A DNA stretch of 64,000 nucleotides from Nematostella vectensis (lineage: Eukaryota > Cnidaria > Anthozoa > Actiniaria > Edwardsiidae), in the NCBI RefSeq assembly GCF_932526225.1, contig NC_064044.1, forward strand, positions 1,867,001 through 1,931,000, written 5' to 3'. A program made the translations under genes and the position numbers. Below are positions 9,401-22,379 of the stretch, piece after piece. The notes under the pieces were generated by a model that was given only the letters and a program-made list of their open reading frames with translations, was not told where the DNA came from and did no database searches. Every line of letters begins with the position of its first letter. The first letter of the stretch is position 1.

Positions 9401-12400
9401 ATGCCACGTTAGTCTTTCGTTGCGGGCACTTGACTACTAACGCAGCTACCCGGGTTCGATTACCGCTGATAGCCTATTTTTATTTCTTTATTCTTTTTTT
9501 TTTAAATATCGATACTCAATTATACTGTTCTTGGTGTGTCATGACATAAAAAGAAGGTATAGGGACATTTTTATGTACTCTCAGCATCTTTGATGTGCTC
9601 ATGCTTTGTTCAGGATCCTGTACATATTTTATGCACACAAGAACTAACTACATTCCTTGGATAACTTGATTAAGTAGATTCTAACATAGAGCATAGCGCT
9701 CGATAGATTGAAATACCTTTTTTTCCGAGTATACTGTTGTATTTTTCCTAATGTTACTTTTTGGAATTTACATTCGGAAAAATAATGATCGATTGTAACC
9801 TTTTGGAGGTTACACTCTTAAAACAAATTCCCGAATGTAACCCTGAAGCTTTTTCCGAATGTAACCTCCAGTCCGATGGTGACTTTGCTTGGGATAGTTT
9901 ACGATACCAATAGTATTAAAAGTAATTTTCATTACAATTCCCTTCAGCAATGCCACGTTAGTCTTTCGTTGCGAGCACTTGACTACTAACGCAGCGACCC
10001 GGGTTCGATTCCCGCTGATAGCCTATTTTTTTTTCTTTATTATTTTTTTTTTATATCGATACTTAATTATACTGTTCTTGGTGTGTCATGACATAAAAAG
10101 AAGGTATAGGGACATTTTTATGTACTCTCAGCATCTTTGATGTGCTCATGCTTTGTTCAGGATCCTGTACATTTTTTATGCACACAAGAACTAACTAGAT
10201 TCCTTGGATAACTTGATTAAGTAGATTCTAACATAGAGCATAGCGCTCGATAGATTGAAATACCTTTTTTTCCGAGTATACTGTTTTATTTTTCCTAATG
10301 TTACTTTTTCGGAATTTACATTCGGAAAAAAAATTATCGATTGTAACCTTTTGGAGGTTACACTCGTAAAACAAATTCCCGAATGTAACCCTGAAGCTTT
10401 TCCCGAATGTAACCTCCAGCCCGATGGTGGTGACTTTGCTTGGGATAGTTTACGATACCAATAGTATTAAAAGTAATTTTCATTACAATTCCCTTCATCA
10501 ATGCCACGTTAGTCTTTCGTTGCGAGCACTTGACTACTAACGCAGCGACCCGGGTTCGATTCCCTCTGATAGCCTATTTTTTTTCTTTATTTTTTTTTTA
10601 ATATCGATGCTTAATTATACTGTTCTTGGTGTGTCATGACATAAAAAGAAGGTATAGGGACATTTTTATGTACTCTCAGCATCTTTGATGTGCTCATGCT
10701 TTGTTCAGGATCCTGTACATATTTTTTGCACACAAGAACTAACTAGATTCCTTGGATAACTTGATTAAGTAGATTCTAACATAGAGCATAGCGCTCGATA
10801 GATTGATATACCTTCTTTTCCGAGTATACTGTTTTATTTTTCCTAATGTTACTTATTGGAATTTACATTCGGAAAAAAATTATCGATTGTAACCGTTTGG
10901 AGGTTACACTCGTAAAACAAATTCCCGAATGTAACCCTGAAGCTTTTCCCGAATGTAACCTCCAGTCCGATGGTGACTTTGCTTGGGATAGTTTACGATA
11001 CCAATAGTATTAAAAGTAATTTTCATTACAATTCCCTTCAGCAATGCCACGTTAGTCTATCGTTGCGGGCACTTGACTACTAACGCACCTACCCGGGTTC
11101 GATTCCCGCTGATAGCCTATTTTCGTTTCTTTATTTTTTTTTAAATATCGATGCTTAATTATACTGTTCTTGGTGTGTCATGACATAAAAAGAAGGTATA
11201 GGGACATTTTTATGTACTCTCAGCATCTTTGATGTGCTCATGCTTTGTTCAGGATCCTGTACATATTTTATGCACACAAGAACTAACTAGATTCCTTGGA
11301 TAACTTGATTAAGTAGATTCTAACATAGAGCATAGCGTTCGATAGATTGATATACCTTTTTTTCCGTGTATACTGTTTCATTTTTCCTAATGTTACTTTT
11401 TGGAATTTACATTCGGAAAAAAAATTGTCGATTGTAACCTTTTGGAGGTTACACTCGTAAAACAAATTCCCGAATGTAACCCTAAGGCTTTTCCCGAATG
11501 TAACCTCCAGTCCGATGGTGACTTTGCTTGGGATAGTTTACGATACCAATAGTATTAAAAGTAATTTTCATTACAATTCCCTTCAGCAATTCCACGTTAG
11601 TCTTTCGTTGCGGGCACTTGACTACTAACGCAGCGACCCGGGTTCGATTCCCTCTGATAGCCTATTTTTTTTCTTTATTTTTTTTTTAATATCGATGCTT
11701 AATTATACTGTTCTTGGTGTGTCATGACATAAAAAGAAGGTATAGGGACATTTTTATGTACTCTCAGCATCTTTGATGTGCTCATGCTTTGTTCAGGATC
11801 CTGTACATATTTTTTGCACACAAGAACTAACTAGATTCCTTGGATAACTTGATTAAGTAGATTCTAACATAGAGCATAGCGCTCGATAGATTGATATACC
11901 TTCTTTTCCGAGTATACTGTTTTATTTTTCCTAATGTTACTTATTGGAATTTACATTCGGAAAAAAATTATCGATTGTAACCGTTTGGAGGTTACACTCG
12001 TAAAACAAATTCCCGAATGTAACCCTGAAGCTTTTCCCGAATGTAACCTCCAGTCCGATGGTGACTTTGCTTGGGATAGTTTACGATACCAATAGTATTA
12101 AAAGTAATTTTCATTACAATTCCCTTCAGCAATGCCACGTTAGTCTATCGTTGCGGGCACTTGACTACTAACGCACCTACCCGGGTTCGATTCCCGCTGA
12201 TAGCCTATTTTCGTTTCTTTATTTTTTTTTAAATATCGATGCTTAATTATACTGTTCTTGGTGTGTCATGACATAAAAAGAAGGTATAGGGACATTTTTA
12301 TGTACTCTCAGCATCTTTGATGTGCTCATGCTTTGTTCAGGATCCTGTACATATTTTATGCACACAAGAACTAACTAGATTCCTTGGATAACTTGATTAA

Positions 12401-15400
12401 GTAGATTCTAACATAGAGCATAGCGTTCGATAGATTGATATACCTTTTTTTCCGTGTATACTGTTTCATTTTTCCTAATGTTACTTTTTGGAATTTACAT
12501 TCGGAAAAAAAATTGTCGATTGTAACCTTTTGGAGGTTACACTCGTAAAACAAATTCCCGAATGTAACCCTGAGGCTTTTCCCGAATGTAACCTCCAGTC
12601 CGATGGTGACTTTGCTTGGGATAGTTTACGATACCAATAGTATTAAAAGTAATTTTCATTACAATTCCCTTCAGCAATGCCACGTTAGTCTTTCGTTGCG
12701 GGCACTTGACTACTAACGCAGCTACCCGGGTTCGATTACCGCTGATAGCCTATTTTTATTTCTTTATTCTTTTTTTTTTAAATATCGATACTCAATTATA
12801 CTGTTCTTGGTGTGTTATGACATAAAAAGAAGGTATAGGGACATTTTTATGTACTCTCAGCATCTTTGATGTGCTCATGCTTTGTTCAGGATCCTGTACA
12901 TATTTTATGCACACAAGAACTAACTACATTCCTTGGATAACTTGATTAAGTAGATTCTAACATAGAGCATAGCGCTCGATAGATTGAAATACCTTTTTTT
13001 CCGAGTATACTGTTTTATTTTTCCTAATGTTACTTTTTGGAATTTACATTCGGAAAAATAATGATCGATTGTAACCTTTTGGAGGTTACACTCTTAAAAC
13101 AAATTCCCGAATGTAACCCTGAAGCTTTTCCCGAATGTAACCTCCAGTCCGATGGTGACTTTGCTTGGGATAGTTTACGATACCAATAGTATTAAAAGTA
13201 ATTTTCATTACAATTCCCTTCAGCAATGCCACGTTAGTCTTTCGTTGCGAGCACTTGACTACTAACGCAGCGACCCGGGTTCGATTCCCGCTGATAGCCT
13301 ATTTTTTTTTCTTTATTATTTTTTTTTTATATCGATACTTAATTATACTGTTCTTGGTGTGTCATGACATAAAAAGAAGGTATAGGGACATTTTTATGTA
13401 CTCTCAGCATCTTTGATGTGCTCATGCTTTGTTCAGGATCCTGTACATATTTTATGCACACAAGAACTAACTAGATTCCTTGGATAACTTGATTAAGTAG
13501 ATTCTAACATAGAGCATAGCGTTCGATAGCTTGATATACCTTTTTTTCCGTGTATACTGTTTCATTTTTCCTAATGTTACTTTTTGGAATTTACATTCGG
13601 AAAAAAAATTGTCGATTGTAACCTTTTGGAGGTTACACTCGTAAAACAAATTCCCGAATGTAACCCTGAGGCTTTTCCCGAATGTAACCTCCAGTCCGAT
13701 GGTGACTTTGCTTGGGATAGTTTACGATACCAATAGTATTAAAAGTAATTTTCATTACAATTCCCTTCATCAATGCCACGTTAGTCTTTCGTTGCGAGCA
13801 CTTGACTACTAACGCAGCGACCCGGGTTCGATTCCCGCTGATAGCCTATTTTTTTTCTTTATTTTTTTTTTTAATATCGATGCTTAATTATACTGTTCTT
13901 GGTGTGTCATGACATAAAAAGAAGGTATAGGGACATTTTTATGTACTCTCAGCATCTTTGATGTGCTCATGCTTTGTTCAGGATCCTGTACATATTTTTT
14001 GCACACAAGAACTAACTAGATTTCTTGGATAACTTGATTAAGTAGATTCTAACATAGAGCATAGCGCTCGATAGATTGATATACCTTCTTTTCCGAGTAT
14101 ACTGTTTTATTTTTCCTAATGTTACTTATTGGAATTTACATTCGGAAAAAAAATTATCGATTGTAACCGTTTGGAGGTTACACTCGTAAAACAAATTCCC
14201 GAATGTAACCCTGAAGCTTTTCCCGAATGTAACCTCCAGTCCGATGGTGACTTTGCTTGGGATAGTTTACGATACCAATAGTATTAAAAGTAATTTTCAT
14301 TACAATTCCCTTCAGCAATGCCACGTTAGTCTATCGTTGCGGGCACTTGACTACTAACGCACCTACCCGGGTTCGATTCCCGCTGATAGCCTATTTTCGT
14401 TTCTTTATTTTTTTTTAAATATCGATGCTTAATTATACTGTTCTTGGTGTGTCATGACATAAAAAGAAGGTATAGGGACATTTTTATGTACTCTCAGCAT
14501 CTTTGATGTGCTCATGCTTTGTTCAGGATCCTGTACATATTTTATGCACACAAGAACTAACTAGATTCCTTGGATAACTTGATTAAGTAGATTCTAACAT
14601 AGAGCATAGCGTTCGATAGATTGATATACCTTTTTTTCCGTGTATACTGTTTCATTTTTCCTAATGTTACTTTTTGGAATTTACATTCGGAAAAAAAATT
14701 GTCGATTGTAACCTTTTGGAGGTTACACTCGTAAAACAAATTCCCGAATGTAACCCTGAGGCTTTTCCCGAATGTAACCTCCAGTCCGATGGTGACTTTG
14801 CTTGGGATAGTTTACGATACCAATAGTATTAAAAGTAATTTTCATTACAATTCCCTTCAGCAATGCCACGTTAGTCTTTCGTTGCGGGCACTTGACTACT
14901 AACGCAGCTACCCGGGTTCGATTACCGCTGATAGCCTATTTTTATTTCTTTATTCTTTTTTTTTTAAATATCGATACTCAATTATACTGTTCTTGGTGTG
15001 TCATGACATAAAAAGAAGGTATAGGGACATTTTTATGTACTCTCAGCATCTTTGATGTGCTCATGCTTTGTTCAAGATCCTGTACATATTTTATGCACAC
15101 AAGAACTAACTACATTCCTTGGATAACTTGATTAAGTAGATTCTAACATAGAGCATAGCGCTCGATAGATTGAAATACCTTTTTTTCCGAGTATACTGTT
15201 TTATTTTTCCTAATGTTACTTTTTGGAATTTACATTCGGAAAAATAATGATCGATTGTAACCTTTTAGAGGTTACACTCTTAAAACAAATTCCCGAATGT
15301 AACCCTGAAGCTTTTCCCGAATGTAACCTCCAGTCCGATGGTGACTTTGCTTGGGATAGTTTACGATACCAATAGTATTAAAAGTAATTTTCATTACAAT

Positions 15401-18400
15401 TCCCTTCAGCAATGCCACGTTAGTCTTTCGTTGCGAGCACTTGACTACTAACGCAGCGACCCGGGTTCGATTCCCGCTGATAGCCTATTTTTTTTTCTTT
15501 ATTTTTTTTTAATATCGATGCTTAATTATACTGTTCTTGGTGTGTCATGACATAAAAAGAAGGTATAGGGACATTTTTATGTACTCTCAGCATCTTTGAT
15601 GTGCTCATGCTTTGTTCAGGATCCTGTACATATTTTTTGCACACAAGAACTAACTAGATTCCTTGGATAACTTGATTAAGTAGATTCTAACATAGAGCAT
15701 AGCGCTCGATAGATTGATATACCTTCTTTTCCGAGTATACTGTTTTATTTTTCCTAATGTTACTTATTGGAATTTACATTCGGAAAAAAAATTATCGATT
15801 GTAACCGTTTGGAGGTTACACTCGTAAAACAAATTCCCGAATGTAACCCTGAAGCTTTTCCCGAATGTAACCTCCAGTCCGATGGTGACTTTGCTTGGGA
15901 TAGTTTACGATACCAATAGTATTAAAAGTAATTTTCATTACAATTCCCTTCAGCAATGCCACGTTAGTCTATCGTTGCGGGCACTTGACTACTAACGCAC
16001 CTACCCGGGTTCGATTCCCGCTGATAGCCTATTTTCGTTTCTTTATTTTTTTTTAAATATCGATGCTTAATTATACTGTTCTTGGTGTGTCATGACATAA
16101 AAAGAAGGTATAGGGACATTTTTATGTACTCTCAGCATCTTTGATGTGCTCATGCTTTGTTCAGGATCCTGTACATATTTTATGCACACAAGAACTAACT
16201 AGATTCCTTGGATAACTTGATTAAGTAGATTCTAACATAGAGCATAGCGTTCGATAGATTGATATACCTTTTTTTCCGTGTATACTGTTTCATTTTTCCT
16301 AATGTTACTTTTTGGAATTTACATTCGGAAAAAAAATTGTCGATTGTAACCTTTTGGAGGTTACACTCGTAAAACAAATTCCCGAATGTAACCCTGAAGC
16401 TTTTCCCGAATGTAACCTCCAGTCCGATGGTGACTTTGCTTGGGATAGTTTACGATACCAATAGTATTAAAAGTAATTTTCATTACAATTCCCTTCAGCA
16501 ATGCCACGTTAGTCTATCGTTGCGGGCACTTGACTACTAACGCACCTACCCGGGTTCGATTCCCGCTGATAGCCTATTTTCGTTTCTTTATTTTTTTTTT
16601 AAATATCGATGCTTAATTATACTGTTCTTGGTGTGTCATGACATAAAAAGAAGGTATAGGGACATTTTTATGTACTCTCAGCATCTTTGATGTGCTCATG
16701 CTTTGTTCAGGATCCTGTACATATTTTATGCACACAAGAACTAACTAGATTCCTTGGATAACTTGATTAAGTAGATTCTAACATAGAGCATAGCGTTCGA
16801 TAGATTGATATACCTTTTTTTCCGTGTATACTGTTTCATTTTTCCTAATGTTACTTTTTGGAATTTACATTCGGAAAAAAAATTGTCGATTGTAACCTTT
16901 TGGAGGTTACACTCGTAAAACAAATTCCCGAATGTAACCCTGAGGCTTTTCCCGAATGTAACCTCCAGTCCGATGGTGACTTTGCTTGGGATAGTTTACG
17001 ATACCAATAGTATTAAAAGTAATTTTCATTACAATTCCCTTCATCAATGCCACGTTAGTCTTTCGTTGCGAGCACTTGACTACTAACGCAGCGACCCGGG
17101 TTCGATTCCCGCTGATAGCCTATTTTTTTCTTTATTTTTTTTTTAATATCGATGCTTAATTATACTGTTCTTGGTGTGTCATGACATAAAAAGAAGGTAT
17201 AGGGACATTTTTATGTACTCTCAGCATCTTTGATGTGCTCATGCTTTGTTCAGGATCCTGTACATATTTTTTGCACACAAGAACTAACTAGATTCCTTGG
17301 ATAACTTGATTAAGTAGATTCTAACATAGAGCATAGCGCTCGATAGATTGATATACCTTCTTTTCCGAGTATACTGTTTTATTTTTCCTAATGTTACTTA
17401 TTGGAATTTACATTCGGAAAAAAAATTATCGATTGTAACCGTTTGGAGGTTACACTCGTAAAACAAATTCCCGAATGTAACCCTGAAGCTTTTCCCGAAT
17501 GTAACCTCCAGTCCGATGGTGACTTTGCTTGGGATAGTTTACGATACCAATAGTATTAAAAGTAATTTTCATTACAATTCCCTTCAGCAATGCCACGTTA
17601 GTCTATCGTTGCGGGCACTTGACTACTAACGCACCTACCCGGGTTCGATTCCCGCTGATAGCCTATTTTCGTTTCTTTAATTTTTTTTAAATATCGATGC
17701 TTAATTATACTGTTCTTGGTGTGTCATGACATAAAAAGAAGGTATAGGGACATTTTTATGTACTCTCAGCATCTTTGATGTGCTCATGCTTTGTTCAGGA
17801 TCCTGTACATATTTTATGCACACAAGAACTAACTAGATTCCTTGGATAACTTGATTAAGTAGATTCTAACATAGAGCATAGCGTTCGATAGATTGATATA
17901 CCTTTTTTTCCGTGTATACTGTTTCATTTTTCCTAATGTTACTTTTTGGAATTTACATTCGGAAAAAAAATTGTCGATTGTAACCTTTTGGAGGTTACAC
18001 TCGTAAAACAAATTCCCGAATGTAACCCTGAGGCTTTTCCCGAATGTAACCTCCAGTCCGATGGTGACTTTGCTTGGGATAGTTTACGATACCAATAGTA
18101 TTAAAAGTAATTTTCATTACAATTCCCTTCAGCAATGCCACGTTAGTCTTTCGTTGCGGGCACTTGACTACTAACGCAGCTACCCGGGTTCGATTACCGC
18201 TGATAGCCTATTTTTATTTCTTTATTCTTTTTTTTTTTAATATCGATACTCAATTATACTGTTCTTGGTGTGTCATGACATAAAAAGAAGGTATAGGGAC
18301 ATTTTTATGTACTCTCAGCATCTTTGATGTGCTCATGCTTTGTTCAGGATCCTGTACATATTTTATGCACACAAGAACTAACTACATTCCTTGGATAACT

Positions 18401-20400
18401 TGATTAAGTAGATTCTAACATAGAGCATAGCGCTCGATAGATTGAAATACCTTTTTTTCCGAGTATACTGTTTTATTTTTCCTAATGTTACTTTTTGGAA
18501 TTTACATTCGGAAAAATAATGATCGATTGTAACCTTTTGGAGGTTACACTCTTAAAACAAATTCCCGAATGTAACCCTGAAGCTTTTCCCGAATGTAACC
18601 TCCAGTCCGATGGTGACTTTGCTTGGGATAGTTTACGATACCAATAGTATTAAAAGTAATTTTCATTACAATTCCCTTCAGCAATGCCACGTTAGTCTTT
18701 CGTTGCGAGCACTTGACTACTAACGCAGCGACCCGGGTTCGATTCCCGCTGATAGCCTATTTTTTTTTCTTTATTATTTTTTTTTTATATCGATACTTAA
18801 TTATACTGTTCTTGGTGTGTCATGACATAAAAAGAAGGTATAGGGACATTTTTATGTACTCTCAGCATCTTTGATGTGCTCATGCTTTGTTCAGGATCCT
18901 GTACATATTTTATGCACACAAGAACTAACTAGATTCCTTGGATAACTTGATTAAGTAGATTCTAACATAGAGCATAGCGCTCGATAGATTGAAATACCTT
19001 TTTTTCCGAGTATACTGTTTTATTTTTCCTAATGTTACTTTTTCGGAATTTACATTCGGAAAAAAAATTATCGATTGTAACCTTTTGGAGGTTACACTCG
19101 TAAAACAAATTTCCGAATGTAACCCTGAAGCTTTTCCCGAATGTAACCTCCAGCCCGATGGTGGTGACTTTGCTTGGGATAGTTTACGATACCAATAGTA
19201 TTAAAAGTAATTTTCATTACAATTCCCTTCATCAATGCCACGTTAGTCTTTCGTTGCGAGCACTTGACTACTAACGCAGCGACCCGGGTTCGATTCCTGC
19301 TGATAGCCTATATTTTTTCTTTATTTTTTTTTAATATCGATGCTTAATTATACTGTTCTTGGTGTGTCATGACATAAAAAGAAGGTATAGGGACATTTTT
19401 ATGTACTCTCAGCATCTTTGATGTGCTCATGCTTTGTTCAGGATCCTGTACATATTTTTTGCACACAAGAATTAACTAGATTCCTTGGATAACTTGATTA
19501 AGTAGATTCTAACATAGAGCATAGCGCTCGATAGATTGATATACCTTCTTTTCCGAGTATACTGTTTTATTTTTCCTAATGTTACTTATTGGAATTTACA
19601 TTCGGAAAAAAAATTATCGATTGTAACCGTTTGGAGGTTACACTCGTAAAACAAATTCCCGAATGTAACCCTGAAGCTTTTCCCGAATGTAACCTCCAGT
19701 CCGATGGTGACTTTGCTTGGGATAGTTTACGATACCAATAGTATTAAAAGTAATTTTCATTACAATTCCCTTCAGCAATGCCACGTTAGTCTATCGTTGC
19801 GGGCACTTGACTACTAACGCACCTACCCGGGTTCGATTCCCGCTGATAGCCTATTTTCGTTTCTTTATTTTTTTTTAAATATCGATGCTTAATTATACTG
19901 TTCTTGGTGTGTCATGACATAAAAAGAAGGTATAGGGACATTTTTATGTACTCTCAGCATCTTTGATGTGCTCATGCTTTGTTCAGGATCCTGTACATAT
20001 TTTATGCACACAAGAACTAACTAGATTCCTTGGATAACTTGATTAAGTAGATTCTAACATAGAGCATAGCTTTCGATAGATTGATATACCTTTTTTTTCC
20101 GTGTATACTGTTTCATTTTTCCTAATGTTACTTTTTGGAATTTACATTCGGAAAAAAAATTGTCGATTGTAACCTTTTGGAGGTTACACTCGTAAAACAA
20201 ATTCCCGAATGTAACCCTGAGGCTTTTCCCGAATGTAACCTCCAGTCCGATGGTGACTTTGCTTGGGATAGTTTACGATACCAATAGTATTAAAAGTAAT
20301 TTTCATTACAATTCCCTTCAGCAATGCCACGTTAGTCTTTCGTTGCGGGCACTTGACTACTAACGCAGCGACCCGGGTTCGATTCCCGCTGATAGCCAAT
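9401..20400 (+). repeat. Block 2: four-monomer higher-order repeat (P-Q-R-S, about 2.19 kb)
   Basis: Twenty monomers sort into four kinds by shared markers. P (AATAATGATCG, ACTCTTAAAAC): 9613, 12889, 15075, 18347. Q (CTTCATCAATG downstream): 10160, 13436, 16710, 18894. R (CTTCTTTTCC, TTATTGG, then CACCTAC and TTTTCGTTTC): 10708, 11796, 13981, 15619, 17253, 19441. S (TTCGATAG, CCGTGTAT, TTTCATT, ATTGTCG): 11252, 12340, 14526, 16164, 17798, 19986. The order is PQRS, RS, PQRS, PRS, QRS, PQRS. Q has two forms: 10160 and 18894 carry GAAATACC and the extra GGT, whereas 13436 and 16710 have S-like bodies. Missing monomers imply unequal exchange within the array. Confidence 0.8.
9403..9474 (+). pseudogene. 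tRNA-like module with damaged B box (GATTACC subtype)
   Basis: The B box reads GGTTCGATTAC here. The changed base is the one that would pair with the last G of the T stem (the nearly universal G53-C61 pair). The same variant occurs in at least eleven more copies, near 12729, 14915, 18187, 22023, 23118, 24767, 28717, 31457, 33105, 33768 and 38818, always with CAGCTA upstream and a TTTTTATTTC tract downstream. It therefore marks an inherited subfamily and is not a set of independent mutations. Confidence 0.65.
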
Positions 20401-22379
20401 TTTTCTTTCTTTATTTTTTATTTTTAAATACCGATACTTAATTATACTGTTCTTGTTGTGTCATAACATAAAAAGAAGGTATAGGGACATTTTTATGTAC
20501 TCTCAGCATCTCTGATGTGCTCATGCTTTGTTCAGGATCCTGTACATATTTTATGCACACAAGAACTAACTAGATTCCTTGGATAACTTGATTAAGTAGA
20601 TTCTAACATAGAGCATAGCGCTCGATAGATTGATGTACCTTTTTTTCCGAGTATACTGTTTTATTTTTCCTAATGTTACTTTTTGGAATTTACATTCGGA
20701 AAAAAAATTATCGATTATAACCTTTTGGAGGTTACACTCGTAAAACAAATTCCCGAATGTAACCCTGAAGCTTTTTCCGAATGTAACCTCCAGTCCGATG
20801 GTGACTTTGCTTGGGATAGTTTACGATACCAATAGTATTAAAAGTAATTTTCATTACAATTCTATTCAGCAATGCCACGTTAGTCTTTCGTTGCGGGCAC
20901 TTGACTACTAACGCAGCGACCCGGGTTCGATTCCCGCTGATAGCCAATTTTTTTTTTTTATTTTTATTTTTTTAAATATCGATACTTAATTATACTGTTC
21001 TTGGTGAGTCATGACATAAAAAGAAGGTATAGGGACATTTTTATGTACTCTCAGCATCTTTGATGCGCACATGCTTTGTTCAGGATCCTGTACATATTTT
21101 ATGCACACAAGAACTAACTAGATTCCTTGGATAACTTGATTAAGTAGATTCTAACATAGAGCATAGCGCTCGATAGATTGATATACCTTTTTTTCCGAGT
21201 ATACTGTTTTATTTTTCCTAATGTTACTTTTTCGGAATTTACATTCGGAAAAAAAATTATCGATTGTAACCTTTTGGAGGTTACACTCGTAAAACAAATT
21301 CCCGAATGTAACCCTGAAGCTTTTCGCGAATGTAACCTCCAGTCCGATGGTGACTTTGCTTGGGATAGTTTACGATACCAATAGTATTAAAAGTAATTTT
21401 CATTACAATTCCCTTCAGCAATGCCACGTTAGTCTTTCGTTGCGGGCACTTGACTACTAACGCAGCGACCCGGGTTCGATTCCCGCTGATAGCCAATTTT
21501 TTTTTCTTTATTTTTATTTTTTTAAATATCGATACTTAATTATACTGTTCTTGGTGAGTCATGACATAAAAAGAAGGTATAGGGACATTTTTATGTACTC
21601 TCAGCATCTTTGATGCGCTCATGCTTTGTTCAGGATCCTGTACATATTTTATGCACACAAGAACTAACTAGATTCCTTGGATAACTTGATTAAGTAGATT
21701 CTAACATAGAGCATAGCGCTCGATAGATTGATATACCTTTTTTTCCGAGTATACTGTTTTATTTTTCCTAATGTTACTTTTTCGGAATTTACATTCGGAA
21801 AAAAAATTATCGATTGTAACCTTTTGGAGGTTACACTCGTAAAACAAATTCCCGAATGTAACCCTGAAGCTTTTCGCGAATGTAACCTCCAGTCCGATGG
21901 TGACTTTGCTTGGGATAGTTTACGATACCAATAGTATTAAAAGTAATTTTCATTACAATTCCCTTCAGCAATGCCACGTTAGTCTTTCGTTGCGGGCACT
22001 TGACTACTAACGCAGCTACCCGGGTTCGATTACCGCTGATAGCCTATTTTTATTTCTTTATTCTTTTTTTTTAAAATATCGATACTCAATTATACTGTTC
22101 TTGGTGTGTCATGACATAAAAAGAAGGTATAGGGACATTTTTATGTACTCTCAGCATCTTTGATGTGCTCATGCTTTGTTCAGGATCCTGTACATATTTT
22201 ATGCACACAAGAACTAACTACATTCCTTGGATAACTTGATTAAGTAGATTCTAACATAGAGCATAGCGCTCGATAGATTGAAATACCTTTTTTTCCGAGT
22301 ATACTGTTTTATTTTTCCTAATGTTACTTTTTGGAATTTACATTCGGAAAAATAATTATCGATTGTAACCTTTTGGTGG
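20401..22379 (+). repeat. Block 3 start: transition monomers with an adjacent duplicated pair
   Basis: Landmarks are 20535, 21083, 21633 and 22183. The monomer at 20535 resembles 8513 (GATGTACC, ATTATAACC, then TTCTATTCAGC). Those at 21083 and 21633 are near-identical neighbours sharing GATGCGC before the landmark and TTTTCGCGAATG after it, which I noted only here. The spacer AGCCAATTTTT also marks this stretch. Confidence 0.75.

Noticed and set aside
20184-20399. 71-codon - strand frames beginning antisense to the tRNA-like module (also 20732, 21281)
   Set aside because: Such frames are a common false product of translating tRNA-like sequence on the opposite strand.
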